Shown: positions 1 through 6,862 of the stretch, piece after piece
Layout of the letters: each line of letters begins with the position of its first letter
How positions within the stretch are numbered: position 1 is the first letter of the stretch
Origin: Spirochaetaceae bacterium
GTDB lineage: Bacteria; Spirochaetota; Spirochaetia; SZUA-6; Bin103
Direction of reading: 5' to 3'
NCBI GenBank assembly: GCA_026710565.1
Contig: JAPOQV010000269.1
Span: 1 to 11,946, forward strand
Length of the DNA stretch: 11,946 bases
Made by a program: the position numbers and the translations under genes
Notes under the pieces: generated by a model
Seen by the model: only the letters and a program-made list of their open reading frames with translations
Databases searched by the model: none
Told to the model about the DNA's origin: nothing

Positions 1-1258
1 CGTCCGGCAGCGCGTCCGGCACGTGCCGATGCAGCCGCTCGTCGTACGCCAACGTGCCGCCCGCCTGCCGGAGCACCCCGTCACGGGGGGAACGGCCCAC
101 ACAGACGACGATGCCGCCGCAGTCGATCGTCCGCGCCGCACCGGTCGGCCGGCCGCCGGCGTCGAGCGCCCGGATGCGCGCCGCGCGGACACCGGCGTTT
201 CCGGGCGCGGGCACGGCCTCCACGACCGCATGCGCGTTGAAGACCGGTATGCCGGCCGCTTCCAGGTCACCGCGTGGCATGCCGCCCGGGGCCTCCGCGC
301 GGAGATCGACCACCGCGGCGACACCGATGCCGCGACCGCGCATGGCGTCCGCAAGCCGGTAGCCCTCGCTGCCGGCGGTCAGCACCACCGGCTGGTCGGC
401 CGGGCGGACCGCGTAGCGCTCCATCAGCCGGCGCGCCGCTTCGCCCAGCATCACGCCGGGCAGGTCGTTGTTGGCGAACACGGCCGGCTGATCCTCACAG
501 CCGGCCGCGACCACCAGCGACCGGGTGCGGACCTTGGTGAGCCGCCGGCCGTCCACCAGCGCAACCCACAGGTCGGCGTACACGCCGGCGCAGGTGGTGC
601 CGAAGCGGCAGTCGACGCCGCTGCCGATCGGTTCGCGCACGGATCCGTCCAGCCGCTCGCCGGATTCCGCCAGCAACACCTCCGCCCCGCACGCCGCCGC
701 GGAATTGGCGGCGGCCACCCCGGCCGGCCCGGCGCCCACCACCAGCAGGTCGCAGAAGGCGTAGTCCTTGGGCGACGGCGGCGCGCGGTGCTCGGCGCGG
801 ACCCGCCCCAGCCCGGCCAGCCTGCGCAGCAACCGCTCGTAGAGCGGGAACAGCGCGCGCGGCGTGTGCAGGGCCTTGTAGTAGAAGCCGACCGGCGTGA
901 ACGCGGACAGGCGGCCGAGCACCGCCAACAGGTCGCGCCGCACGCCGCCCAGCGTGTTCACGGCGCGAAGATCCAGGCCTTCCGTCAGCGGCGTCTCGTC
1001 ACCGCGAACGTTGGTGCCGGCCGGTCCGTGCAGCATCACGTTGGCATCCGCGCCGGTCAGGCTGAACACGCCCCGCGGCCGGTGGTACTTGAAGCTGCGC
1101 CCGAGCACCGACACGCCCGCCGCGAGCAGCGCGGAGCTGACCGTGTCGCCGTGAAGGCCCCGGTAGCGCCGCCCCTCGAAACGGAAGGAGATCGGCCGCG
1201 ACCGGTCGACCCACTCGCCGGGCTGCGGCGGCAGGCGCCGTTCCTGCGGCGAGCTCAC
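1..1258 (-). CDS. soxA: Sarcosine oxidase subunit alpha (3' part missing, runs off left edge)
   Basis: This is the first 419 codons of the large subunit of heterotetrameric sarcosine oxidase, which oxidatively demethylates sarcosine to glycine and passes the one-carbon unit to folate in the cytoplasm. The start is GTG, and its GTGA overlaps the soxD stop, which fixes the start and implies translational coupling. Residues about 20-110 form the ferredoxin-like N-terminal domain, with the family motif SFKYHRPRG at 55-63. I see no cysteines in that domain, so it should not carry a [2Fe-2S] cluster. A dinucleotide-binding Rossmann motif GAGPAG is at 175-180, followed by VFANNDLPGVML, typical of the NAD-binding part of SoxA. 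Family members are usually about 950-1000 residues, so roughly the C-terminal 550, including the folate-binding aminomethyltransferase-like region, should lie left of the window. The stretch after the Rossmann motif looks shorter than in the relatives I recall. Confidence 0.93.
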   Translation of the reverse strand, partial: MSSPQERRLPPQPGEWVDRSRPISFRFEGRRYRGLHGDTVSSALLAAGVSVLGRSFKYHRPRGVFSLTGADANVMLHGPAGTNVRGDETPLTEGLDLRAVNTLGGVRRDLLAVLGRLSAFTPVGFYYKALHTPRALFPLYERLLRRLAGLGRVRAEHRAPPSPKDYAFCDLLVVGAGPAGVAAANSAAACGAEVLLAESGERLDGSVREPIGSGVDCRFGTTCAGVYADLWVALVDGRRLTKVRTRSLVVAAGCEDQPAVFANNDLPGVMLGEAARRLMERYAVRPADQPVVLTAGSEGYRLADAMRGRGIGVAAVVDLRAEAPGGMPRGDLEAAGIPVFNAHAVVEAVPAPGNAGVRAARIRALDAGGRPTGAARTIDCGGIVVCVGRSPRDGVLRQAGGTLAYDERLHRHVPDALPD

Positions 1259-1512
1259 GTCAGACGGTCCGGCAGGTAGGTGCGCACGACGCGGTCGGTG
1301 CCGGTGTCGCGCTCGGCGATGAACCAGGTGCCGCTCGGCACGTGGTACCACCACTCGCGGCGCAGGCCGGCGGCGCCGGCTCGATCGAAGACGTACGACG
1401 CCCAGCGTTCGTCGGAGACCGTGTCGGGGTCAGGCTGCGGGCGGTACTCGCCCCCGTAGTCGAACTCCTGCAACGGCCGTTCGCCGTTCACCGGGCAGCG
1501 CAGCAGCTTCAT
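1255..1512 (-). CDS. soxD: Sarcosine oxidase subunit delta, lacking two zinc ligands
   Basis: This 85-residue small subunit is recognised by its start (MKLLRCPVNGERP), the conserved FDYGGE at 17-22, and the WW-H-FIAERDT-TD region at 54-73. In the characterised enzyme the delta subunit binds zinc through Cys6, Cys9, His59 and Cys63. Here Cys6 and a His (57) remain, but the second Cys is Asn9 and the last Cys is absent (PSG at 59-61). The subunit therefore probably does not hold a tetrahedral zinc. From memory, a subset of SoxD homologues also has CP-NG in place of CP-CG, so this may be a divergent branch rather than decay. The gene starts 15 nt after soxB, with GAAGGG as a plausible ribosome site, and overlaps soxA by 4 nt. 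It is small, intact and clearly coding. Confidence 0.92.
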   Translation of the reverse strand: MKLLRCPVNGERPLQEFDYGGEYRPQPDPDTVSDERWASYVFDRAGAAGLRREWWYHVPSGTWFIAERDTGTDRVVRTYLPDRLT

Positions 1513-1527
1513 CCCAAGCCCTTCATC

Positions 1528-2793
1528 TCAGTGGCCGACGGAGGCCGCCCCCTTCTCGCCGACCAGCTCGTACTCGGCGAACCGGGACAGCCGGAACGGC
1601 TCGATCAGCCGATGCGGCCTCCCGTGCGCCACCGTCCAGGCCATGGTGCTGCCCGAGACCGGGGTCGCCTTGAAGCCCCAGGTCCCCCAGCCGGCGTCCA
1701 GGAACAAGCCCTCCACCGGGGTCAGACCCATGATCGGGGAGAAGTCCGGGGTCATGTCGGCCAGTCCCGCCCACTGCCTCAGCACCTTCACCCCTCCGAG
1801 GTGCGGGAACACCGCCAGCACGTGCGCGCACAGCCCCTCGGCGAACTCCAGCGTCGAGCGCGTGGAGTGCACCTCGTACGGGTCCAGCGATGCGCCCATG
1901 ACCATCTCGCCGCGAGAGGACTGGCTGACGTAGATGTGGAACGACCCCGAGACGACGATCACGTCCAGCCACGGCTTCAGCGGCTCGGTCACGCATGCCT
2001 GCAGCGGATGGATGACGAGCGGGGTCCGGATCCCGGCCATCTCCGTGATCGCCGGCGTGTAGCCGGCCACGGCGCTGACCACGCGGCCGGTCTCGATCAC
2101 GCCGCGGTCGGTTTCCACCCCGGTGACCCGGTCGCCTTCGAGCCGCAAGCCGGTCACCGGCGTGTGCTGATGGATCTCAACGCCGAGCCGGTCGGCTCCG
2201 CGCGCGTAGGCCCAGGCGACCGCGTCGTGGCGGGCGATCGCCCCCGGCGGATGCCAGAGCGCGCCCAGCACCGGCATGTCGTGGCCGCACTCCAGGTCGA
2301 GCAGCGGGCAGGTGCGGGCGATGAAGTCCCGGTCGACCAGCTCGCTGTCCCCGCCCAGGTGCTTGTTGCCCCCCGCCCGCCAGCGCATCGTGCGCACGGT
2401 GGAGTCGGTATGGGCGAGCGTGAAGTGTCCGCGTTCGCTGTAGAACAGGTTGTAGTCGAGGTCGGCGGACAGGTTCCGGAAGAGTCGGACGCTCTCCTCG
2501 TAGAAGCTCACCCCCTCCGGGGTCAGGTAGTTGGAGCGGACGATGGCGGTGTTGCGCCCCGTGCCGCCCGCGCCGATATAGCTCCGCTCCAGCACCGCCA
2601 CGTCGCGCAGGCCGTGATCGCGCGCCAGGTAGTAGGCGCAGGCAAGCCCGTGTCCGCCGCCGCCGATGACGACCGCGTCGTAGCGGCGCTTGAGGCGAGC
2701 GGGCGCGCGGAACATGCGCGGTTCGCGATAGGTCCGCTGCAAGGCGAACCGGAGGAGTCGATGCGGCACGGTTCGGAGCCGACGGTGCGCCAT
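1528..2793 (-). CDS. soxB: Sarcosine oxidase subunit beta
   Basis: This 421-residue flavoprotein is the catalytic subunit that oxidises sarcosine, with non-covalent FAD and covalent FMN. The FAD-binding GGGGHG motif is at 44-49, followed by RNTAIVRSNYL at 80-90. The motif ARHDAVAW holds His189, aligned with the histidine that carries covalent FMN in characterised beta subunits. The second half has HPLQACVTEP, YVSQSSRGEMVMGA, and GWGTWGFKATP near 368-378, the last being a slight variant of the usual GWGTGGFKATP. The N-terminal extension before the FAD motif (RFALQR...EPRMF) resembles that of many SoxB proteins. That is why I prefer the ATG at 2793. An ATG three codons earlier (2802) is equally possible, and the one at 2715 would cut off conserved sequence. 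soxD follows 15 nt downstream. The gene diverges from the plus-strand dehydratase across a short shared upstream region. Confidence 0.95.
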   Translation of the reverse strand: MAHRRLRTVPHRLLRFALQRTYREPRMFRAPARLKRRYDAVVIGGGGHGLACAYYLARDHGLRDVAVLERSYIGAGGTGRNTAIVRSNYLTPEGVSFYEESVRLFRNLSADLDYNLFYSERGHFTLAHTDSTVRTMRWRAGGNKHLGGDSELVDRDFIARTCPLLDLECGHDMPVLGALWHPPGAIARHDAVAWAYARGADRLGVEIHQHTPVTGLRLEGDRVTGVETDRGVIETGRVVSAVAGYTPAITEMAGIRTPLVIHPLQACVTEPLKPWLDVIVVSGSFHIYVSQSSRGEMVMGASLDPYEVHSTRSTLEFAEGLCAHVLAVFPHLGGVKVLRQWAGLADMTPDFSPIMGLTPVEGLFLDAGWGTWGFKATPVSGSTMAWTVAHGRPHRLIEPFRLSRFAEYELVGEKGAASVGH

Positions 2794-2871
2794 GGCGAGC
2801 ATGTTCTGCAAGTCCGGGTGCAACGTCGGCTCCGGGTTGCCCGCACGCTCGCGGCGGGGGACACTGCGGGC
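2794..2871. promoter_or_regulatory. Divergent intergenic region between soxB and the enolase-superfamily gene
   Basis: Both neighbours read away from this 78-base gap, so it should contain their promoters or lie inside longer untranslated leaders. It is GC-rich, and I could not find a convincing -35/-10 pair on either strand. A TTGCCC/GACACT pair at 17-nt spacing ends too close to the plus-strand ATG to be credible. A purine run (GCGGGGGA) about ten bases before the ATG at 2872 is a usable ribosome site for the plus-strand gene. No clear operator palindrome is visible. The assignment rests on gene orientation only. Confidence 0.35.
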
Positions 2872-4020
2872 ATGAAGATCGCACGCATCGAGACCCACAT
2901 CGTCCCCGGCGGCAAGCGCAACCTCTGCATCGTCAGGATCGAGTCGAGCGACGGCTTCGTGGGGCTCGGCGAATCGGGGCTGAGCGGCCGTGAGCTGGCC
3001 GTCCGCGGCGCGGTCGACCACTACCGCGAGTTTCTGGTTGGCCGCGACCCGCGGCGCATCGGCGCCATCTGGCAGGAGGTGTACCGCAGCCAGTACTTCG
3101 AGGGCGGGCGCGTGCTCACGGCGGCGCTTTCGGCCATCGACATCGCCCTGCACGACCTGGTGGCCCGCTCGCTGGGCGTACCCGTGTACCAGCTCCTTGG
3201 CGGCACGCAGCGCGACCGCGTCCCGTGCTTCGCGACCACCACGCACGGCTTCGGCGAAGAGGCGGTGGCCGACGTGGTGCGCCTGGTCGACGACGGCTGG
3301 CCGTGCGTGCGGCTGCCGGTCCCGGTGGACGACACGGCAGGGATCTTCGATCCGCGCCCGTCGATCGGCGCGGCCGCCGACACCCTGATCGCGGCGCGGC
3401 AGGCGATCGGCCGGCGCGCCGCGCTCGGCATCGACTACCACCACCGCCTGTCGGTGGCGGAGGCGGCGAGCCTCTGCCAGGCCATGCCGACCGGCACGAT
3501 CGACTTCCTGGAGGAGCCGATCCGGGACGAGACGCCGGCGGCGTACCAGGCGCTGCAGCGAATGACCCACGTGCCGATGGCGATCGGCGAGGAGTTCGCC
3601 AGCAAGTGGCAGTTCCTGCCGTATCTGGAGGCCGGCATCCCGGCGTTCGCACGGCTGGACATCTGCAACGTGGGCGGCTTCACCGAGGCGATGAAGGTGG
3701 TCGGCTGGTGCGAGGCGCACTACATCGACCTGATGCCGCACAACCCGCTCGGCCCCGTGAGCACCGCGGCCAACCTGCACCTGGCCGCCGCGACCGCGCA
3801 GTACGCGTGGCTGGAGGAGCGCAGCCCCGAGAAGATCGCCCTGTTCGACCGGGACATGTTCCCGGTGATGCCGGTCCTGGACGGCGTCACCTACGCGGTG
3901 CCGGAGGGGCCGGGCCTCGGCGTCGAGTTCGATCCGGAAGCGCCCGTGGCCAAGACCCTGCTGCAGCTCTGGGAGGCCCCGCACCTGCGCCGACCCGACG
4001 GGTCGTTCACCAACTGGTAG
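2872..4020 (+). CDS. Mandelate racemase/muconate lactonizing enzyme family protein (galactonate- or mannonate-dehydratase-like)
   Basis: This 382-residue member of the enolase superfamily has an N-terminal capping domain (about 1-125) and a TIM-barrel. Such enzymes abstract a proton alpha to a carboxylate with Mg2+ help, and the closest groups I recognise dehydrate sugar acids. Visible catalytic elements are Asp188 and His190 in GIDYHHR, Glu214/215 in FLEEP, Glu240 in AIGEE, and His290 in LMPHNPLGP. These correspond to the metal ligands and the catalytic histidines of galactonate dehydratase, which is about the same length. The end, RRPDGSFTNW, also matches the terminal pattern of galactonate and mannonate dehydratases. 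The usual KxK site on the second barrel strand reads CVRLPV (145-150) instead, so it should not act through a paired-lysine mechanism. Substrate is not assignable. It is the only plus-strand gene in the window. The reading frame stays open far upstream through soxB, but homology begins only at this ATG. Confidence 0.88.
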   Translation: MKIARIETHIVPGGKRNLCIVRIESSDGFVGLGESGLSGRELAVRGAVDHYREFLVGRDPRRIGAIWQEVYRSQYFEGGRVLTAALSAIDIALHDLVARSLGVPVYQLLGGTQRDRVPCFATTTHGFGEEAVADVVRLVDDGWPCVRLPVPVDDTAGIFDPRPSIGAAADTLIAARQAIGRRAALGIDYHHRLSVAEAASLCQAMPTGTIDFLEEPIRDETPAAYQALQRMTHVPMAIGEEFASKWQFLPYLEAGIPAFARLDICNVGGFTEAMKVVGWCEAHYIDLMPHNPLGPVSTAANLHLAAATAQYAWLEERSPEKIALFDRDMFPVMPVLDGVTYAVPEGPGLGVEFDPEAPVAKTLLQLWEAPHLRRPDGSFTNW

Positions 4021-4057
4021 CGGCTGACACCGACGATGCCCCGCGGGGAGCGGCGCG

Positions 4058-5080
4058 TCAGGCGCTGATGGCGCTGGCGATCTGCCAGTTTCCCGCGGCG
4101 TCACAGGCCGCGTAGTACATGCGCCGGCGGCCGTCGGCAAGGCGCACCAGCGCCATGTCCTCGGCATGTACGGCGTCGACGTCGTCGCTGTCGTGGCCGC
4201 CGCCTTCGACGACCACGCTGCCCGGCCCGAAGCGCACGCCGTCGGCCGAGGTCGCCGCCAGGATGCGCGAACGGTAGCCGCAGAGGTCGACGGCGATGGA
4301 GGCGGCCGCGAAGTCGGCGCTGCGGCCGCTGGCGACCGCGGCCGGATCGTGGCTGGGGTGCAGCGGCACCTCGGTGCCGGGGGGCACGTCCTGCCAGGCC
4401 GAGTAGATCATCACCCAAGGCGCACCGGTTTCCTCAGGAACGGTCACCTCCGCCGCGGTGATGCCGGAGGAGTCCAGCTCACCGGTGCGGCTCGACATGC
4501 GCACGCCTTCTTCCCGCGTGAAGGACAGCCCGTCCCCGGTGATCGCCGAGTACACGGCGTTCCGGCGTGGCGGTCCGTCGTCGGCGCGGAAGTGGAACAG
4601 CCGGCCCGCGCCCTCTCCGCATGATGGGCCGCCCAGCGGCAGGAAGCGCGGCGCTCCGCAGCGCTCGGAGCCGGCGACCCGCACGCCCGGCTCGACCCGC
4701 CACCGCAGCAGGTCGGCCGACACGGCTCTGGCGATCACCGTCGGCCGATCGGCGGTCCCGCGGCCCTCGAAGTACATGCGCCAGCCGCCGGCGATCGGCG
4801 TGACGCTGGGCGCCAGCGCGCGCAGCGACAGCTCCGGCCGGACGGGATCGGGCGCCACGCGGATGCCCGGCTCCACCTCGAACGCCAGTCCGTCGCCGGA
4901 GACGGCGCTGAGGATGCAGCCCTGACAGTCGGCGAACGGCTTGTCCGGCCCGACCGCCGTGTAGAACAGCCGGTACCCGCCGCCCGGCAGAGCGACGACG
5001 CCGGGCGCCTGCACCTTGAACCGGTCAAGCCCGCGGCTGCCTGCCACGCGCACGCCGGACTCCTTCCGCCATGAGAGCAT
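4058..5080 (-). CDS. Predicted five-bladed beta-propeller protein (glycosidase-like fold), function unknown
   Basis: This 340-residue protein is built from five imperfect repeats. Each has a turn of the type S-x-DG-x-x-F-x-x-E-x-GVRV (about 4-13, 61-75, 121-135, 181-195, 278-291) and then an aromatic strand: YRLFY 36-40, WRMYF 100-104, RLFHF 160-164, WVMIYSAW 222-229, RMYYAA 320-325. The last strand (IASAIS) would pair with the first turn to close the ring, a common propeller arrangement. Five-bladed propellers of this look occur in glycoside hydrolase clans (families 43, 32, 68, 117, 130) and in non-catalytic relatives. I cannot pick out a catalytic triad. Asp/Glu-rich patches such as GGGHDSDDVDAVHAEDM (293-309) are candidates for metal or active-site residues. 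No signal peptide is visible. The ATG at 5080 is chosen because the first repeat starts right after it; GTG at 5089 is an alternative. It lies 25 nt after the radical-SAM gene. Confidence 0.65.
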   Translation of the reverse strand: MLSWRKESGVRVAGSRGLDRFKVQAPGVVALPGGGYRLFYTAVGPDKPFADCQGCILSAVSGDGLAFEVEPGIRVAPDPVRPELSLRALAPSVTPIAGGWRMYFEGRGTADRPTVIARAVSADLLRWRVEPGVRVAGSERCGAPRFLPLGGPSCGEGAGRLFHFRADDGPPRRNAVYSAITGDGLSFTREEGVRMSSRTGELDSSGITAAEVTVPEETGAPWVMIYSAWQDVPPGTEVPLHPSHDPAAVASGRSADFAAASIAVDLCGYRSRILAATSADGVRFGPGSVVVEGGGHDSDDVDAVHAEDMALVRLADGRRRMYYAACDAAGNWQIASAISA

Positions 5081-5105
5081 CCGGCTCACGGCGCGGCAGC
5101 GCCTC

Positions 5106-6368
5106 TCAAGCGCTCTGCCGCTCGCCGCCGGCCGCGCCGGACGGCCATCCCAGCGTCGCAGCACCGAACGCGCGCTCGAACTCGTCGTTGGACGCATAGC
5201 GCCACCCGAACGCCTGATCCCAGATCGTCGCCTTCTCCATGCACAGGTACATGAACACGCGGCCGTGCCACGGCGCGAGCGCCCGGTACATCGTGCGGAA
5301 CATCCTCACCTTGAGCTCGTCCGGATAGGTGAGCTTGCCGTGCGGGTCGGCGACCAGCTCGGCCTGGAGGATGCGTGTCGGCTCGCCGCGCTGGCGGATC
5401 TGCTTCATGACCGGCTTGATGAAGGTCACCGATCCCATGGAGAGAAACGCGACCTCCTCCGGTTCGAACGAATCGAGCAACCGCTCCGCCAGTGCCGGAT
5501 ACTCGGTGTCCCAGCCGTCGTGGTGGACCATCGGATGAAAGTGAAAGGCCACCATGCGCCCGCCGTCGGCGAAACGGCGCGCGGCGGCCAGGCGGCGCGC
5601 AAGCGGAGCGGTGAAGTGCTCCTCGTGCTCGATCACGGCCGCGGTGTTCAGCGACCAACTGCACACCAGGTTCGCGGGCACCTCGCGCTCCAGGAAGTAG
5701 CTGACGTTGGCCGACTTGGTCTTCAGCTCCAGCAGCACATTGGGATGCTCGGCCGCGAAGCGGCACAGCTCGTCCAGCATGCCGGCGCGGTTGCCCCACA
5801 CCAGCGAGTCCGAGGACTGTCCGGTGCCGATGTGGTAGAAGCGCCGGTCGTCCAGCTCGATTTGCCGCAGCTTGCGGCCCAGGTCGCGGTCGACGGTCAC
5901 CCGGTCGCCGTAGAAGGTCTGGATCGTGCAGTAGCTGCAGCCGAACGAGCAGTTCTGCACCGTGTCGATCGTCTTCAGGTTGCAGCACAGGGTCCGATCG
6001 GACCGCACCGGGCAATCACCGAATACCGAGGTCTCCGCCGGCGCGTCGACGAAGCGGAGCGGTTCTCGCTCGGGCTTCGCCGACCTGCGGTCGTAGCGGG
6101 TCGGTTCGCGCCGCAACCGCTGCAGGTGCTCCCGGAGCGCGGCAACCAGCCGCTTCTTGCGCTCGCGGGAATGCAGCCGGGGAGGGACCCCCGCCTCGGC
6201 ATCGGCCCACCACGAGCCGAGTCCGGGCTCGCCCCACATGACGAGGTCGCGAGCCGCTTCGCACAGTTCCCGTATCTCCTGCACGGTGCAGCGGTAGCGC
6301 GAAGTGACTCCATCGATGCACGCCTGCGAGGCGTCATCGAGCCGGTCGTACAGCGTCCCGTCGTGCAT
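5106..6368 (-). CDS. Radical SAM protein, spore-photoproduct-lyase family
   Basis: This 420-residue protein has the radical-SAM cluster motif CSFGCSYC at 140-147 (CxxxCxxC), followed by TIQTFY. Further family marks are IGTGQSSDSL at 180-189, LELKTKSANV, NLVCSWSLNT near 233-241 with a downstream Glu, FHFHPMVHHDGW at 275-286, and the C-terminal YLCMEKATIWDQAFGW at 374-389. This order matches spore photoproduct lyase and its relatives, which use SAM and a [4Fe-4S] cluster. True SPL repairs the UV thymine lesion of spores and has a cysteine H-atom donor in a CTSD-like stretch. The corresponding strand here (GQSSDSL) has no cysteine, so ordinary SPL chemistry is doubtful. The N-terminal ~110 residues are longer than in Bacillus SPL. 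No sporulation genes are near. The start at 6368 is fixed by a TGATG junction with the 51-residue gene before it. The true substrate is unknown. Confidence 0.85.
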   Translation of the reverse strand: MHDGTLYDRLDDASQACIDGVTSRYRCTVQEIRELCEAARDLVMWGEPGLGSWWADAEAGVPPRLHSRERKKRLVAALREHLQRLRREPTRYDRRSAKPEREPLRFVDAPAETSVFGDCPVRSDRTLCCNLKTIDTVQNCSFGCSYCTIQTFYGDRVTVDRDLGRKLRQIELDDRRFYHIGTGQSSDSLVWGNRAGMLDELCRFAAEHPNVLLELKTKSANVSYFLEREVPANLVCSWSLNTAAVIEHEEHFTAPLARRLAAARRFADGGRMVAFHFHPMVHHDGWDTEYPALAERLLDSFEPEEVAFLSMGSVTFIKPVMKQIRQRGEPTRILQAELVADPHGKLTYPDELKVRMFRTMYRALAPWHGRVFMYLCMEKATIWDQAFGWRYASNDEFERAFGAATLGWPSGAAGGERQSA

Positions 6369-6523
6369 CAGCCGCTTCCCGGATCCAGCGTGCTCAGGAA
6401 CTCTTCCACGTCGCGCTGCAGCAGTGGGCGCGCCGCACGGGCGTCCTCCAGGACGATCGCGGCGATGTCGTCAAGCTGGGCCCGAACCTGTGCGGCCAGC
6501 GTTACGTGCGAGTCGCGGTCCAT
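6368..6523 (-). CDS. Small hypothetical protein (51 aa) coupled to the nucleotidyltransferase
   Basis: I do not recognise this gene with confidence. It encodes 51 residues, beginning MDRDSHVTLAAQVRAQLDDI, and is largely predicted helical and acidic. Its ATG lies inside the last codons of the nucleotidyltransferase gene (22-nt overlap), and its TGA shares one base with the ATG of the radical-SAM gene (TGATG). This placement is typical of translationally coupled genes and is the main evidence that it is real. Minimal nucleotidyltransferases are normally followed by a HEPN/HepT-type partner of about 100-160 residues. The N-terminal helix here faintly recalls the start of HepT-like proteins, but it is far too short and shows no RxxxxH-type active site. 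It could be a remnant of such a partner or an unrelated small protein. Confidence 0.5.
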   Translation of the reverse strand: MDRDSHVTLAAQVRAQLDDIAAIVLEDARAARPLLQRDVEEFLSTLDPGSG

Positions 6524-6855
6524 CTCAGTCCGGTTCGCCGGATCGCATCGGCGAAGTGGCAGGAGTCGATCGTGACCAGGTCGACGGCACGCCCAAGCCC
6601 GTCCTCAAGGTGGCCCATGAGCATGAAGTAGGCCCGTGGGGCGACCGCAGGAACGGCGACATCCACATCGGACTCGGCATCGAACTGTCCGGGCCGCACC
6701 ACGGAACCGAACAGGATCGCCTCGCCCAAGTCGACCGGTGACTCATCGAGCAGACGGAGAGCGCGCGCCTGCACCGCACGGCGCACTCGCTCTCGTTCCT
6801 GTCGCTTGCGCGCCAGCGCCCGATCCAGCACACCGGTGTCGTACCGGTTCGCCAC
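6502..6855 (-). CDS. Minimal nucleotidyltransferase (MNT) domain protein
   Basis: This 117-residue protein has the DNA-polymerase-beta-type nucleotidyltransferase motif. G50-S51 sits in LFGSVVRPG, followed by SDVDVAV with Asp63 and Asp65, and a third acidic residue, Asp92, in AVDLV. These are the metal-binding residues of the fold. A basic helical segment (ARKRQERERVRR, about 15-26) precedes it. Family members transfer AMP or other nucleotides to partner proteins or RNAs; the best-known act as antitoxins that AMPylate HEPN toxins. The start is GTG at 6855, preceded by TGAGG overlapping the transaldolase stop (7-nt gap), which is a good ribosome site. It overlaps the next small gene by 22 nt. 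No full-size HEPN gene follows, so an antitoxin role is uncertain. Confidence 0.83.
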   Translation of the reverse strand: MANRYDTGVLDRALARKRQERERVRRAVQARALRLLDESPVDLGEAILFGSVVRPGQFDAESDVDVAVPAVAPRAYFMLMGHLEDGLGRAVDLVTIDSCHFADAIRRTGLRWTATRT

Positions 6856-6862
6856 GGATGCC

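Noticed and set aside
23..1279. Plus-strand open frame of over 400 codons antisense to soxA
   Set aside because: Its composition is biased toward Arg, Ala and His, no domain is recognisable, and the opposite strand has clear SoxA motifs.
2836..2865. TTGCCC/GACACT promoter pair for the plus-strand dehydratase
   Set aside because: The -10 would end about seven bases before the ATG, leaving no room for the ribosome site.
1342..2871. Long plus-strand open frame running into the dehydratase, suggesting an N-terminal extension or fusion
   Set aside because: It lies opposite soxB, reads as Arg/Pro/His-rich low-complexity protein typical of antisense frames in GC-rich DNA, and homology starts exactly at the ATG at 2872.
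4037..4050. CCCCGCGGGG palindrome between the convergent dehydratase and propeller genes as a two-way terminator
   Set aside because: A loop of two bases would not fold well and no T-run follows on either strand; chance is likely at this base composition.
2803..4167. Long minus-strand open frame upstream of soxB, antisense to the dehydratase
   Set aside because: It is the mirror of a well-supported plus-strand enzyme gene, and the SoxB homology begins only near 2793.
6502..6855. A complete MNT/HEPN toxin-antitoxin pair
   Set aside because: The downstream gene is only 51 residues and lacks the HEPN catalytic motif, so only the nucleotidyltransferase can be supported.
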